Assembly: GCA_020080175.1 (NCBI GenBank)
Contig: JAGHQL010000036.1
Location: 98,626-162,625, forward strand
Reading direction: 5' to 3'
DNA: 64,000 nucleotides
Source of the DNA: Glutinoglossum americanum
Taxonomy: Eukaryota > Ascomycota > Geoglossomycetes > Geoglossales > Geoglossaceae
This document shows positions 1 through 12,269 of the stretch, one piece after another; the first letter of the stretch is position 1; each line of letters begins with the position of its first letter. Made by a program: the position numbers and the translations under genes. The notes under the pieces were generated by a model. The model was not told the DNA's origin and searched no databases. It saw nothing but the letters and a program-made list of their open reading frames with translations.

Positions 1-788
1 AAGGCCATGAAGACATCCAGTACTACCCCACCGACAGCGACACCGCCGACAATGCCATCGACCATGCCAATCCTCCACCACAAGCCCACCCTCAACAACC
101 CACCGACACCGCTGATACCGCCACTACTGACGCCACAGCCCCCCGCACCCGCACCATCGGCAAAAAGAAAGCCAAATCCCTAGCCCGCAAAGACCAAACC
201 CGCGCCTACCACGAATTCCAACGCCAACAAGGCGAAGCCCAGCGGGCCCGAGACCGCGAAATAGAAGCCTCCCTCGCGGCCTCCCTCGCAGAGGAAAAAC
301 ACCGCCGCGCCCTCCTCGAACAAGACCTCCAGGAAAAACGCCGCCAGGAGCGCCAATCGAAACGCGACCAGGACCGCTCCCGCCGCGAACAGGACGCCGA
401 GCGCAAGGCAAGAGCCATCTCCCTCGTCCATCAGGGCCTCCGGTCCCACGGCTACGTCAGAATCTCAGAGCTCGTCAAGACCGTCGGCGGCGGCGGCGAC
501 GACGGCATCGACTCCACGTGGGTCGAACGTCTCGTGCGCGCGGAAGGCATGCTCGGCCTCCAGACTTCCGGGTCCTCGGAGTCGACTGACGCCCTGACGA
601 TGCTCACGTCTACCGGCTACATCGTCCTCGTCACGAACACCGACCTCCAGGAAGCGTACCAGCGCGCCCTCAATCTCCCATCGGGATCCGACGATGGGAA
701 GGTGAGTTACGAGGCCGTGGGAAGGGTGTTGGAGGAGGGGCTTCTGGAGAGGGGGACAGGTAAAGGGGGAGGAATAATCCGAGTCTGA
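1..788 (+). CDS. 3' part of an uncharacterised fungal coiled-coil / winged-helix-like protein
   Basis: The frame is open from base 3 to the TGA at 786-788, about 261 residues, so the 5' end lies outside the window. The visible part has an acidic, Pro/Thr-rich stretch, then a basic segment (GKKKAKSLARKDQTRAY), then a long charged helix rich in Arg, Glu and Gln that should form a coiled coil. It ends in a compact domain with STGYIVLV near the C-terminus. The order basic segment, charged coiled coil, small globular end recalls an uncharacterised fungal family and, distantly, DDRGK-type proteins. The DDRGK link is a guess and no function is assigned. Codons are strongly C-ending up to about base 660. 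It converges with the RhoGEF gene on the other strand. Confidence 0.7.
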   Translation, partial: GHEDIQYYPTDSDTADNAIDHANPPPQAHPQQPTDTADTATTDATAPRTRTIGKKKAKSLARKDQTRAYHEFQRQQGEAQRARDREIEASLAASLAEEKHRRALLEQDLQEKRRQERQSKRDQDRSRREQDAERKARAISLVHQGLRSHGYVRISELVKTVGGGGDDGIDSTWVERLVRAEGMLGLQTSGSSESTDALTMLTSTGYIVLVTNTDLQEAYQRALNLPSGSDDGKVSYEAVGRVLEEGLLERGTGKGGGIIRV

Positions 789-1293
789 TCCGGGGTTGAC
801 GGGGGGCTCATCGATGGGAATTTGGGTGGGTTCATCTTAGAATGGGACATTAGGAGTTTATTGGGCTAGAAACGGATAGTTAGTTTAAAAAGAAATCTCA
901 TCAAGGCAAAACCCTCCATTGGTAGGAGTAACTCCCTTCCTATGCTTCCAACAGATACGGGGCACATAGACTCAGGGAGTGTCTCCATACCCGCTGAAGA
1001 TGCACAGCAACGACGATTCACCCACGGAAGGGATCCCCCAAGGTACACAGCAAACAGGGTCCCCTCTCCCATCACGCTTTCCCAAACCACTAAAAGAAAA
1101 GGGTCTCTCGATTGCTAAGAAATGCTGCTTCAAAAAAAAAAAAGGGGGGGGGGGAAGCCAAAAAAAAAACAGCGCAATGGTATCATGCCCCGTCCCATCC
1201 TTTCCCAACAAAGACCAAGGAGAAATAGGAGAAGAGTAAAAAAAAAAGAAATCACCCCACCCTTCCCTTCCCCATATACAACCAGACCCTCAA
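789..1293. other. Convergent intergenic region with homopolymer runs
   Basis: This stretch lies between two convergent 3' ends. It holds a poly-A run directly followed by a poly-G run (about 1132-1154) and more poly-A near 1161 and 1238. No conserved coding sequence is visible. It probably contains both 3' UTRs. Confidence 0.6.
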
Positions 1294-4200
1294 CTAATAC
1301 CTCAACTTCCCCACCAACGAAAACGTATACGCGGTCTCAGCCTCCGTCTTCATCTGTAACCACAAACCCCTCCAATCAGCATGCATTCTAAGCGCAGGCA
1401 CCAGCGACGAGCAAACAACGTACCTGTATCATATAGACCCTCGTCTTCCCCCCAACCCCGCCCCTCGCAGCAGGGACACTCTCCACCTCCCCATCCTCCC
1501 CGATCCTCTCCTCCCAAACACTCAATGCGATGCCCGTCCTCGCCACGCGCTCAAAACAGCTCTCCCCGAGGCAAACATCAAGCAGCGGCGGAGAATTCGC
1601 ATTCTTGCTCGCAACCAGGATCCTCTTCTCCTCAGGGTGATGTTGGTGTGGGCTGCCGGGCTTGTTATCTAGGGAGGGCCGCATGATGGTCAGACGTGCG
1701 GAACCCATGTCTCGCCATCTACTCGCAGTTTCGCGGCAGTAGAGACGGATTTTGGTATTTGAGAGGCCGATCGGGGAGCCTTTGTTGGGATCCTCGTCTG
1801 CGACGACGGGGGGTGTAGTTGTGCCGTTTCCGCCACTACCGCCGCTAGTGCCGTCACCGAAGTTGGAGCTCGCTCCTGAAGAGGAGGTTGCGGTGCTACC
1901 GGTGCGACTTCCGTTACGGGAGCTGATTGTTGACCTCGAGATGTTGAAGAGCCTACCGCCATTCCCAAAGCGTTTGAGCGCTGAGAAGGCAGACGTGAAA
2001 CTACCTATGCTGCTCTCTGAGCTAGCTATACTAGGTGCTATAGCTCCGGTAGCGCGATAACTGCTCTTGTTTGAGCCCCAACCCCAGATACTGCTCGCTG
2101 CACGGACAGAGTTGCGTCGATCCATAAAGGGGTTTAGGCCATCAGCCTGAGGGATGGCATTCTGAAGAGCGATATACTTTGGATTATGAATGCGAGAGGT
2201 ATTGATGGCCCCGTAAAGAGCCTCGCACTCCTCAGGGCTACGGGATCGAAACATGATGTTATTCCCAAACTTGATTTTTGACTCTCCTATCGGCGGCGAG
2301 CGGATTGATATGTCAAGAGCAGTACCGCGGCGAAGAGGCACCAAAGGCGTGAGCTCCAGAGCTACAAGGGGTTGCCGAGCATTATCACCGCTATATTCCA
2401 TATCCGAGGACGACGTTGGTCTCGAATGTGCCCCATCCATCTGGAAAGCCTCAATAAGCCCAGGGTTGATAACAATACTACATTCATCAGGGTGAAGAGG
2501 CTCCCAAGAACCCTTCTCTGACCACGCAAAGATACTCGCAATCGCCTTGGAAGGTTTGATTGATTTCAAGGGTCTGGCTGGAGGGGTCTGCTGTGTAGGA
2601 CTAAAATTGCCATTCGGCAAAGAGTAGATCGAACAGTGCGGAGAGGCTTTGCCGAGAGCTCTCAGAGCAGCCATTGGTAGAAGAGGGGTGGGCGCATCGC
2701 CATCCTCTAGTTCTTCCTCTTCAGAGGATTCAGAAAATGAAGAGCCGTCTTGCTCCTCCGCGGGGGATTCCTCAGATTCAGATGTAACGGATGAGGATGC
2801 AGTCGATGGTTCATATTCGTGTTTGAGAGGTGATGATGAACGTCGACGTCTACCAGCCTGTTGGGCAGAGCTGGGGTATCCCAGCGCTGGTGTCTTTGAA
2901 CCTTTCAATTGGACGGGGCTCGGGCTATGAGGAGGAGGTGGTGGCGGTACATCCCCCCGACCCAATTCGGATTTTACCGGCAATTCAGGCTGCTGTTCCC
3001 ATGCCGATTTCTTGCTAACGACCGATGTACCTCGATCCGGTGAACTGAGGGGAGATCCAAGCACAGCCGCTTCACTTGACAATCGTGAAGGCGACCTAGG
3101 GGGCGTGACTGGGTCAGCCTTCCGAGTTTTGGCGATTGTTGGCAGATCCAACGCAGGGATAGCTGACGGAGAGCGATGCTTCGTGATCGGGAGGCCACCG
3201 GGGGGGCTCTCCTCCTCAGACGATTCAGAACTTGCCTCTCTCTTAGGAGCAGCAGGCGTTCTAGGCCCCGAAATAACATCTTCCTCCTCTCCGTAAGTCA
3301 GCCGAGAATCCCGGGTGGACGGTCTCTCGACTCTGCCAGGGGCGTGTGTAGGAAGAGAAACCGTTATTTCTTCTCCACGCGACACCCGAATCTTCGAAGA
3401 CGCAATCGGTATCTCACGGGCAGGTGAGGGTGTCCGCTTCTTGCTAGGAAGCCGAGTTGTAGGCGAGGGACTACGATCCGCTACTTCCTTGCCCGAACGG
3501 TGGGTGATCGGTGAGGGAGTACGGGGGTTATCATCCAAATGTCGTGAAGACCTACGCTTCGGTGGTGAATCGTCATCATAGCGAGGGTGCCTCTTAGCTT
3601 TCCATCGCTTAAGGGTGGACGGAGGGGGTCGACCACCAGCCATCATCATGGCTTCGTTCAGATCCTTAGGAGGACGGTATCGTGGTTCTGACGCGTACTC
3701 TGGCTGCCTAGATGTCTTCCGTGATGGTGGGGATATGGAGAAATCCCTTAGTGACCCTGACGGCTCTCGAGATACTGGTGACACCGGCGAGTCATCCTGG
3801 GCAGGCGATGAGGGTTCGCACTTCTCGGGTGTCTCTAGCGTAGCTCTATGGCTACTACGAGGAGATGCGCTCTCGCATCGACCATAAGAAGGCAGGGGAA
3901 CACCATGATTGCGATCTACGTCATCCACCTCAGCGAAGCTCGCAGTCGAATCAACGTCTTCCTCTACCGGCTCCATATAACTCCGTGTGCGCTGGCGGGT
4001 AGGAATCGCCATCCCACTGTTATCCATCCTCCTCGAAACGGGTCTTGCTTGTTCACCAATTGGAACATCAATATCCCTAGGGTTCGGCATCCTTGACTTC
4101 CCAGGCGACTGTGGTTGGTCGCTGAGAAAAGATGGTGATGGTGGGTGCAACGGCCGGCTATCCTTAACTACGAAAGACGGACGACGGGTGATTTCTGGTG

Positions 4201-7200
4201 GGACGGGCGTCAAACCCAACATCTTCACCCACTCAAAGCCCACCTGTTCGTCAATGTTGTGTAGAATAAGCAGCTCCTGCCACTCCATCCCCCGCCCATG
4301 GTATCCTCTGATCATGATAACAATCTCTCCCTTTAAGCTACCATTCCTCGCTGAAACCCTACCGAAAGCCACAGGCGGGAACAACAGCCACCGCCCAGTA
4401 CCATCGACCTCACAGATAAGTAAGTCACCACCGTTTCCGCGATCCGGTGCATCGTCTCGAAGTATAATCTCAACCTTACAGTCCATTCGCTGCCCACTGG
4501 AATGTTGCAGATCCATACTGAAGATATCTCGCGCTCGTACGCGACGCGTGCAATCGACGCTCACACCAGTCAACGGACCAAGTGTGCGAGGATCGCGCGT
4601 TCTAGTCGCGTCAATGTTTGCGGCGGCCTCGTCTTCAAGTCTTGATCGCTCTTCATTAGCGCGGCGGCGCGCGTCTATGACCAAATTTTGGTATCTTGTC
4701 GCTTGCTCTTCTGCACCAGGTGATGGCCTGATATAATTAATGCCCTAAAGCCCCTTTTTAGAAATCCTCTTACTCAACCAACACAATCAGATAAACTACA
4801 TACCTTTAAAGTCTTGGCCAAATACTTCAGCCGTACCAGAGGCCTCTTGAGGAGAAAGGCTACATCAACCCTCTCCCCATCACCATCGATCACATCACCG
4901 TTCTCATTACGGGGTAAGCCGTTGAAAACAGACTGCTCGTCTGGGGCTGAACGCCCTTCGTTTCCAGGTGCAAGGTTGACTACAACATCTTGAAATCCCA
5001 ACCTCCAAGCTTTCAGATACTCAGAATAGGCCTTCTGTGATTCGTTAGCCCATCTCAGCAGTTCATCGACGTCATGAACCGGTATCTTCTTGTGCAGCGC
5101 CTTTAGCCTCTCCAGCGCAATACCCATCTCAATTATTGGACGAGTGAAGTTTGAATCATCCTTGCGGGAGTCCGCGGCACGGTTGAATAATTCCGCAACT
5201 ACCGCCGAATCGGATTTCGAAAGTGCACAGGTCAGCAGCACAGGGATGACACCGTCAACAAGCGTCCGCAGCTCTCGCATATATTTCGTCTCGTCGGTTG
5301 CGAGCTCTCTCAGAAGGTCACCAATAGTGGCCGTAGCAAGTCTGCTCCGATTGGTTCTGATACTCCTAGCAGATCGGATGCTCTTGCTCCCTCCTCTAGG
5401 AAGAGAGAGAACGGATATCAGATCCGCGTGAGTCGTCAACCGGCGTTTCAAGTTTGATTTCTTGCCCGGGATTTCTGGTATCCCCGTATTGAATGCATCT
5501 CCAGCCTCTGATTCATGCAGTTCCCCATGATTGGTCCTTATTGATTGCTTATCCCCATTAAAGGTAACCTCAGAAGTAGCAGGTACCGCGGGCTCTGCAG
5601 GAGGTGTGGTCGCTCTGACATTCAGTGTTTCGACAGATGCAATTGTTGATAATCGCTTTTTCAGGGTCGACGGTAGCCCAGCGAACTCATCCGATTGCAA
5701 ATCAATTATCGGGCTAGTGGCACCGGCTTGGGGTTCAGCTGCGAGCGAAGAAGTAGAACCTTCTACTTCTTGCACAGAGGGCTTATTGACCGGCGAAGAC
5801 TGACGCTTCTCTCTAGTAGGAGATGGCGACCCTCGTTTCGCGCCAGCTCTTTTCAAATTCGGCGACACAAGCTGTGGAGCGGTCTCAATAATATCTAGGA
5901 TCTCTTGAGCTGGGGATTTCGAACGGATGCGTTCCGATGGCAAGTCTGTATCGGCTACCACGGGGCTATCATGATGTCTGCGTTGAGTTAATTCCGAAGA
6001 CGACACAAGCTGCGGGTTGCTCTCGAGAATTTCAAGAATCTCCTGGGCCGGAGATTTCGGGCGAGTGTTTTCTGGTGATAAGGTAGTATTAGCAGCTATA
6101 GAGCTATCGTGATATCTGTGCCGTCTCGATTTCGAAGGCGACATATGTACATCGACTTCCTCCTCTTTCACGACAGGTAAGGGTTCTGGCTGTGATATCT
6201 CAGACGGTGGCATCTCAGGTACCGTAGGGTCATGAGGGGGGTCAACGAATGGGTCAGGAGTCGCTGAAAGCCATGCTTCAATTCTACTCCCAGGAGGGCG
6301 AGGCGTCGGCTCGGGGGTCCTAACGCTCCTCAGTGCCCTTTTGCTCTCATCGTATATTTCTTTCAAAACGCTAATCTTAGTTGCCTGCACCTTTGGTTTC
6401 GGGCGCTCCTCGACAGCCGGAGACTCTCGTGGCCTTGGTGAATGTTCGGGCGTCCTCGACTTTTGTCGGCCACTTTTATAACGTCTAGTTTTCCCCTCCG
6501 CTGGAGGAGTCTTGGGCTCTCTTGGTGACATCTCTGGAGTCTTTTCGACATGCTCGTTAGACTTTCTACGGCTCCTAGAAGCAGTTGGCGTGGCTTTTTG
6601 TGGCGGTCTATCTTCGTCAGTTTGGCCACCACTCCTAGACCCGGGAGAGCGTCTTAGATCCTCCGTAGACCTTTGGGGTTTAGGGTGGCCTGAGCCTCGC
6701 CGCCTAGAGCCGTAAGTGCGAACGCCACCACTACCCCGGGAGTGTCTTGGCGAAGGACTATCTTCATCGGTATGGCCACCACTCCTAGACCCAGGAGAGC
6801 GCCTTATATTCTCCGTAGACCTTCGAGGCTTCAGGCGACCTGAGCCTTGCCGCCCCGCGCTATAGATGCGTACACCATCTTTGCCCATGGAGCGTTTTGG
6901 CGAGGGACTGTCTTCGTCGGTATGGCCACCACTCCTAGACCCAGGAGAGCGCCTTGTTTCCTCCGTAGACCTTCGAGGCTTTGGGCGACCCGAACCTCGC
7001 CGCCTTGCGCTATAAATACGTCTACCACCTTTGCCTGGGGAGCATTTTGGCGAGGGGCTGTCTTCATCTGTGTGGCCACCACTCCTGGATCCAGGAGAGC
7101 GCCTGATATCCTCCGTAGGCCTTCGAGGCTTCGGGCGATCCGAGCCCCGCAGTCTTGTACTGTAAACGCGTATGCCATCGTTATCCAAAGAGTATTTAGA

Positions 7201-8163
7201 ACCTGCCCCATCGCCGTCTTGCCTCTTTGCACCATAAACTCGATTACCATCACCATCCAACGAGGCCTTTGAAGCCTTCCTATCAACACCATCACGCCTC
7301 TTTGTCTGATTCTCTTTGCCCTCCTCATCCACCGAGGTCTTCGAAACCTTCTTCCCATCACCTTCCCCCTTCCTCGCACTATAAACCCGAATACCACCAT
7401 CATCCGCCACGGCTTTAGAAGCCTTTCTAGTATCACCCTCCCGCCTTTTCGTAACATAAACCCGAATCCCGTCGTTATCTAACGAGGCCTTCGGGGACGC
7501 TTTATCATCGTCCACCCGCTGTCTTCGCTCCGATTCCTCGCGTATAGGCTTGACTCTAATTCCATCATCTGGTGGGACGCCTGGAGATCGATCCACTTGC
7601 TTGCCCTTCCCAGACACACGCCTTGGGGGCGACGATTTCTTCCGCCAATGGCCGTCACTAACGACCCTCTTCTTTGGCGTCACTACCTCATCCTTTGGTT
7701 CTCCCTGCTCTTTCTCCTCAGCCATTCTCTCCTTTCTCCTCTCCCGCCTGTACCGCTTCCTCAGAACTTCTATGTCTGTTTCCTCATCCTCGCTTCCCTG
7801 AGCTGTCCTTGCGCCAACCTCACTAACCACGGGAGTCGCCTCGGGGGGATAAACCACATCCCGTTGGGTGACCACGCCGCCGCCTTGCGACTGCCATTTC
7901 CTCACCCTCTCCCTCACACTATTCGTATCGTATGGCCCGAGCGGCTTTCCCAAATCGAGGGTCTGTCGTTTCGCCTTTGCTCCCTCTCGTCTTATTTCCG
8001 CTGACACAGCCGCGCGGTCCTCGAGGTCGTTGGAGGAACGGCGTTGGATGGTTATCGGTCGACCGAGAAGCGCGGCAGCTAGGAAAGACGTCGTACGAAT
8101 CGGCGCTATGTCAATCTTCTGCCCCGGAGATTTGTGCTGCGGGGTTGTCGGGGAGGGCGCCAT
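1294..8163 (-). CDS. Large DH/PH-domain RhoGEF-like protein (2,247 aa)
   Basis: Three exons: 8163-4804, 4747-1424 and 1353-1294, with introns starting GTATGT and GTACGT. Splicing joins two long ORFs into one product. The first junction restores the conserved run LAKTLK|GINYIRPSPGAEE, and the last exon gives a 19-residue tail ending in TAYTFSLVGKLRY. The N-terminal ~900 residues are disordered, Ser/Arg/Lys/Pro-rich and include four 50-residue repeats (about residues 321-521). A DH (RhoGEF) domain starts near residue 940 (ATIGDLLRELATDETKY). PH-like segments follow at roughly 1150-1290, 1850-2000 and 2110-2247. DH domains catalyse GDP/GTP exchange on Rho GTPases, so a role in polarity or cytoskeleton signalling is likely but inferred. 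The Arg/Ser-rich N-terminus can lead to mislabelling as an SRm160-type splicing factor. The start ATG gives MAPSPTTPQHKSPG. Confidence 0.88.
6600..7200 (-). repeat. In-frame 150-bp minisatellite in the RhoGEF N-terminus
   Basis: Four copies of a 150-bp unit lie in tandem. The marker GCCACCACTCCTAGA begins at 6625, 6775, 6925 and 7075, exactly 150 bp apart. Each unit encodes 50 residues of the type RSPGSRSGGHTDEDSPSPKR...IYSA.R.GSGR.KPRRSTE. The copies differ by scattered substitutions but keep the frame. Shorter degenerate versions of the IRVYSAR motif continue to about 7480. Confidence 0.9.
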
Positions 8164-9265
8164 TGCCTAGCCAGGACATCTGTTAGTTTCTGCTTCCGGT
8201 ACGACCTTCACCATTGCAAATGGAATGCGCAAGCCAGCATGCAAGGGCTCACATTCTCGACGTGGAATTGACAACAGACCTCTCAGCAATCGGCTCCGAA
8301 TAAGAACACTCCCCGAACCTCCACCTTTCTCTCCCTTTCGTTAATGTCACCAAGACGGGTTGCAGCCAAGAAAACAAAACCCTCAGCTGTACCTCAGTAT
8401 ATCGGAAACGCTATAGACAAAAGGGTCCCCGGGATCGCAGAGTTGAAGCTTTCCTGAAGGAAGCGGAATGCTGGGTGTCACAAAACAATGAGCCAACCAA
8501 CCAAGTCCCGCTCGGGAAAACAATGCAACCAAAACACACCAACACACCTGCAGGAACCCCCGCCCGCCACCAAGAAACCAGTCAATCAACCCAGCATGTG
8601 TCGAACTAAAGTCATGCACACGCACGAATACAGTTCGAAACGACGCGCAATCCTCTCGAGATTCAAGATTCCCTTTTCCTTGGCTCGTGAAGACGAACGC
8701 TTCGATGGTGTTCCTCTCTGGCCCTCTATTCTATTTTCTACTGTTTGTTTTGTTTTGGGGCGCGACGGCAACCGAGCAACAGCGCAGCAACGTACCGTAG
8801 CAATATTGCACTGGGCAGCCTCAGGCTCCAAAACAGGAAGCCCTGGTAGAGTGAGGCGAATGGGGTTCCCGCACTACAAAATCAATAAAACCACGAAATA
8901 GGAAGTCGCCTCCGAGGCTTCTACAAGTCGATGTGCCGAGCACGCGGTGGACACTCATCGCCTCGCTCAAATGTAACTGCTACCATTGATTTCATCGGGC
9001 GCGGAACCAACGAATCGGGTATCTTGAAACAACACAACCTTGTTCTGCAGCTGTCATGTACCAAGTACAATGTTGCCCTTGCACTATTAAACGATAGACA
9101 CTTGGCCAGGCCACATCTCGTTCCCGTTATCCAAAGTTGCCATGTTGTTCCTCTAGCTCTACATACTATGCAGTAAACAGTAAAGCACGGACAATCGCCG
9201 CTTGCACCACATGTCTAGGAAGTAGCCCATGCGCTTCTCAGAGTAGTCCTAGCAAAATATCGCGC
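8164..9265. other. Intergenic region upstream of the RhoGEF gene
   Basis: This is presumably the RhoGEF promoter plus the EBP 3' UTR. The small ORFs here show no recognisable family and no conserved splicing pattern. No regulatory site could be supported. Confidence 0.4.
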
Positions 9266-10303
9266 CTAATTCCCCTTCTTCGTCGCGCCATTGACTTGCA
9301 ACGTCTTCGACACCCTATCTATCGCCTTAAACGCCCTAGCACACGCACCGGAACTGTTATAAAGCAGCACTTTTTGCAGCATCAACCACCTGTCAGCCAT
9401 CCATCGTCACGAAACAACGCATCACAACACCCAGGTGGGCACGCAACTCACCTAAGGGGATAATAATCCAGAAGATATTCATAAAAAAGTAATAAAACCA
9501 GAAGTAGTACGGCTCCGGACGACAATACGTCACGCCTTTATAATAGTGATCGAACATCGACGTGGCGAAGTAGAGGACGTCGCCGTAGAGTTGCCCTAGC
9601 GCCACAATTATCTGTATCGGATGGCGGAGAGGGTGCGACGTTGCGATCATGCTAGCGACGAGGAAGCTGAGAGGGCCCCATGCAACCTAGTGGCTCACAA
9701 CGGTCATGGTCAGCGTGAAGATTCCGAAGGCGGACAGGTAGGACAGGTGAGGAAGTAAGTACAGCAGTAATAGTCTCCATGCACAGGACAAACGGGTCGG
9801 ACGTGAGGTATCGCGAGTCAGACAACGAGTATTCCTTCCACAACTGCCCGAAGACATCCATCGTAGAACCCATACGCGCGTGGTTCAGCACAAAGTATCC
9901 TATACCCCCACCCTCCGTCAGCCGCCATCGCCGTCGTAGAGGCACCACAGGAGCTCAACGACAACCACCATCACATACCTTCAAAGAAGAAATGAATAAA
10001 CCCCGCTAAACAAACACGCCAACACCCCAATTAGCCCCATCTCCCCCCCCCCCAAAAAAAAAAAAGGGCCACGGAAAACTCACACAACACAAACCACAAA
10101 ATCGCCGCCTTCTCTCCGCGCCCTAACCCGGGATTCACCTTCCCAACAACCGCCAACGTCACAGCAAAGATCGCCGTAACCCCCCCGCCAAAAATCATCA
10201 GCAGATTCACCACCGATTGCTCATTAGCTAGATACCCCACAACCTTCGCCTCGGGGGGATAATAGGGGTGAAGCGGCGCCGCGGGGGCTCTCATCGACAC
10301 CAT
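9266..10303 (-). CDS. Emopamil-binding protein (EBP/EXPERA) family membrane protein, sterol isomerase-like
   Basis: Five exons: 10303-10084, 10005-9979, 9899-9763, 9686-9452 and 9369-9266, giving 240 residues. All phases close, including a 27-nt second exon. The product has the hydrophobic multi-pass layout of the EBP family and its hallmarks: LHPYYP near the start, GFIHFFFEGYF, LWKEYSLSDSRY, DPFVLCMET and ALGQLYGDVLYF. The His and Glu of the FIHFFFEG segment match residues needed for delta8-delta7 sterol isomerisation in EBP. Fungi usually use the unrelated ERG2 for that ergosterol step, so the substrate here is uncertain. Expected location is the ER membrane. The third intron has a weak donor (GTACTT). 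Confidence 0.88.
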
Positions 10304-11015
10304 GCTGTCTTTCTATCCTTCCGATTTTCTATTTATTTTTTTTTAATCGACCGAGCCAACCGAGAGCTAAGAGGAGCAAAAAGCGGTGGCGGGATGGAGG
10401 TTCGTCGACGTTGTATGCAATGAATGTACTTGGTGTTTCGTTGCGAGGTAGGTCGCGCGAGAGAGGATGGCTCACGGGACTTTTTTTTTCTTCTCCCCTG
10501 TTAAAGGGGTTGGTCGCGTTTGAAATGCTTATTTATCCCCCGGCCTCTTCGCGGCTGCATGCATGGTAGTGCCTGTAATCTTGGTGATTTTATAAGGGAG
10601 GGTTTGGCTGCTCGGAGGCATTTCCACATTAGCACCACCCGGCCTTGGAACGAGCATCTGAATTTAATACATGTGCTAAGTTCAGTGCCGGAAACTGATA
10701 AGCTGCGGGATTGTCTCCGGGGCCTGGTGCGTGATCGTCAAAGTGACAAAGTAGAGTTTGCGGAATTAGAACATCAGTTCACATGGTTATAAGATTGTTC
10801 GCAGATAGACATATCTAATAAGATCTAGGGCTAATCACCGCACCACCACGATTTTTGAAAGTACAGAGCATTAACTCGCATACCAGGATTTGACACTTCT
10901 CGGAATGAACGTGTTGGAGTTGGGTCGAGCGTTTGATTCTTTTTAGCTCATCCCGTAAGCACTTCAGCTATATACACCTACGGTTGCGACCTAGTGTCAT
11001 TTTCCTATGGTCTCT
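10304..11015. other. Intergenic region, promoter side of the EBP-like gene
   Basis: T-rich tracts lie just upstream of the EBP-like ATG (10332-10344 and 10480-10489). A 90-codon ORF at 10520-10792 resembles nothing I know and is not called. No other feature is seen. Confidence 0.4.
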
Positions 11016-12269
11016 CTACAAGTCTATCCACACAAGTTCCGTCGCCGCGTCGGAGCACCATTCTCCTCCCGAACCTCTTCCCAGCAATTCCATAGCTACG
11101 GCATTATGTTCTTCGCTTGTATCCTCAAAGCTATACCTCCATGCGACCTGAAGTGCAGTGTCGCCTCTATCCCTCAGGGAATGCCTGTCTATTGCATCCG
11201 CCCTCACCCCTCTATCCAATAGGAGCTTTACGACAGCGTGTGAGCCTACACGAGCTGCTTCAGTTGATTCTCTTTCGAGCTTCGCGCCGCTCTTTCTATC
11301 CAGCAAGTCCTTCGTCTCCTCGAGCAACACTTCCGTTGCTCTTGAATTCTTGGCGACAGCAGCGCCCATAAGTGCTCTCTCAATCAGACAATCTTCCTGC
11401 CTGTCGCCACGCGCCCCCGCCCCAGACTTGAGCAAGGCCTGCATATCTCTCCCGGCCTCTTCTGTTAAGTGTTGGAGAGACTTGGCCGCGAAAAACCACA
11501 GCATCTAGCCGCCATCTGTAGCGGAGTTGTATTTCGACAATGCCGGACGGCTATCTCGAGATCAGCACCATGATCCAACAACAGCTCGACGCCCTCTTCA
11601 TCTCTGATTGCAATTGCAGCCTCCAACGGAGTGCCTTGTGACTCTACCACCTCGCTGACGTTAGCGCCAGTCTAAAAGCAGGCGCATAGCGTCAATATTA
11701 CCGGAACACCACACAGCCGCATGTAGCGCGGTGCCAAATTCTCCACCGTGCGTATTAATATCTGCACCAGCGTCTAGGAGGATACGCATTGCGTCTAGTA
11801 GGCTGTGCACCGAGGCCAAATAAAGAGCACGTCCACGATACCCTCCGACAACATCATTTACATCTGCACCAACAGCTATGAGCAGCCCAACTACAGGGAG
11901 CGACGATACGTTGCCCCAGCTGGCCATTACAGCTGCGCAGAGAGAATTCTGGTCCTCATCGCCCCCGAGGTTGACATCAGCTCCGTGGTTGAGAAGATCG
12001 CGTATCATCTCCTCACTGTCCCTGTTTCGATATGTTTGAAATGAATTAGCCTGTCCCTTATCTACTGTGTATAGTTCCGCGTGGTTCGCGAGTAATAATC
12101 TGATCATGCTCATACTGTGGTGGCCAGTTGCAAGAGTCAATGTAGAGCCAAAGGGTCCTATAGAATTGGCATCCACACCGCGATAAATCAGGAGCTGTAC
12201 CACCTTTTGCTGCCCAGCTGCAACCGCTCTGTGGATTGGTGTGTACGGTATCCGTTGGCGATATTCGTC
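11016..12269 (-). pseudogene. Disrupted ankyrin-repeat gene
   Basis: Read on the minus strand, this stretch encodes several ankyrin repeats: TPIHRAVAAGQQKVVQLL, then repeats with LLNHGADVNLGG, LLDAGADINTHGGEFGTALHAA and VELLLDHGADLE. The frame is broken at least twice. Near 11675 the reading changes frame inside LLLD/TGANV, with an immediate stop in the old frame. Near 11505-11520 it shifts again between TPLQMAA and the following FAAKSLQHL segment. Neither gap can be an intron because the coding halves abut or overlap. The 5' end is also unclear: the acceptor CAG at 12270-12272 joins only to an upstream frame with a stop and no ATG. Most likely a decayed member of the fungal ankyrin expansions; sequencing error is the alternative. 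Confidence 0.75.

Noticed and set aside
3987-4736. 249-codon plus-strand ORF
   Set aside because: It lies antisense to the RhoGEF PH-like region and resembles no family.
6600-7480. CRISPR-like or mobile repeat array
   Set aside because: The repeats are contiguous, in frame and coding, without spacers.
1388-8163. Two separate genes of 1,098 and 1,129 codons
   Set aside because: The second ORF has no ATG at its start, and a 56-bp GT-AG intron joins both in frame through a conserved segment.
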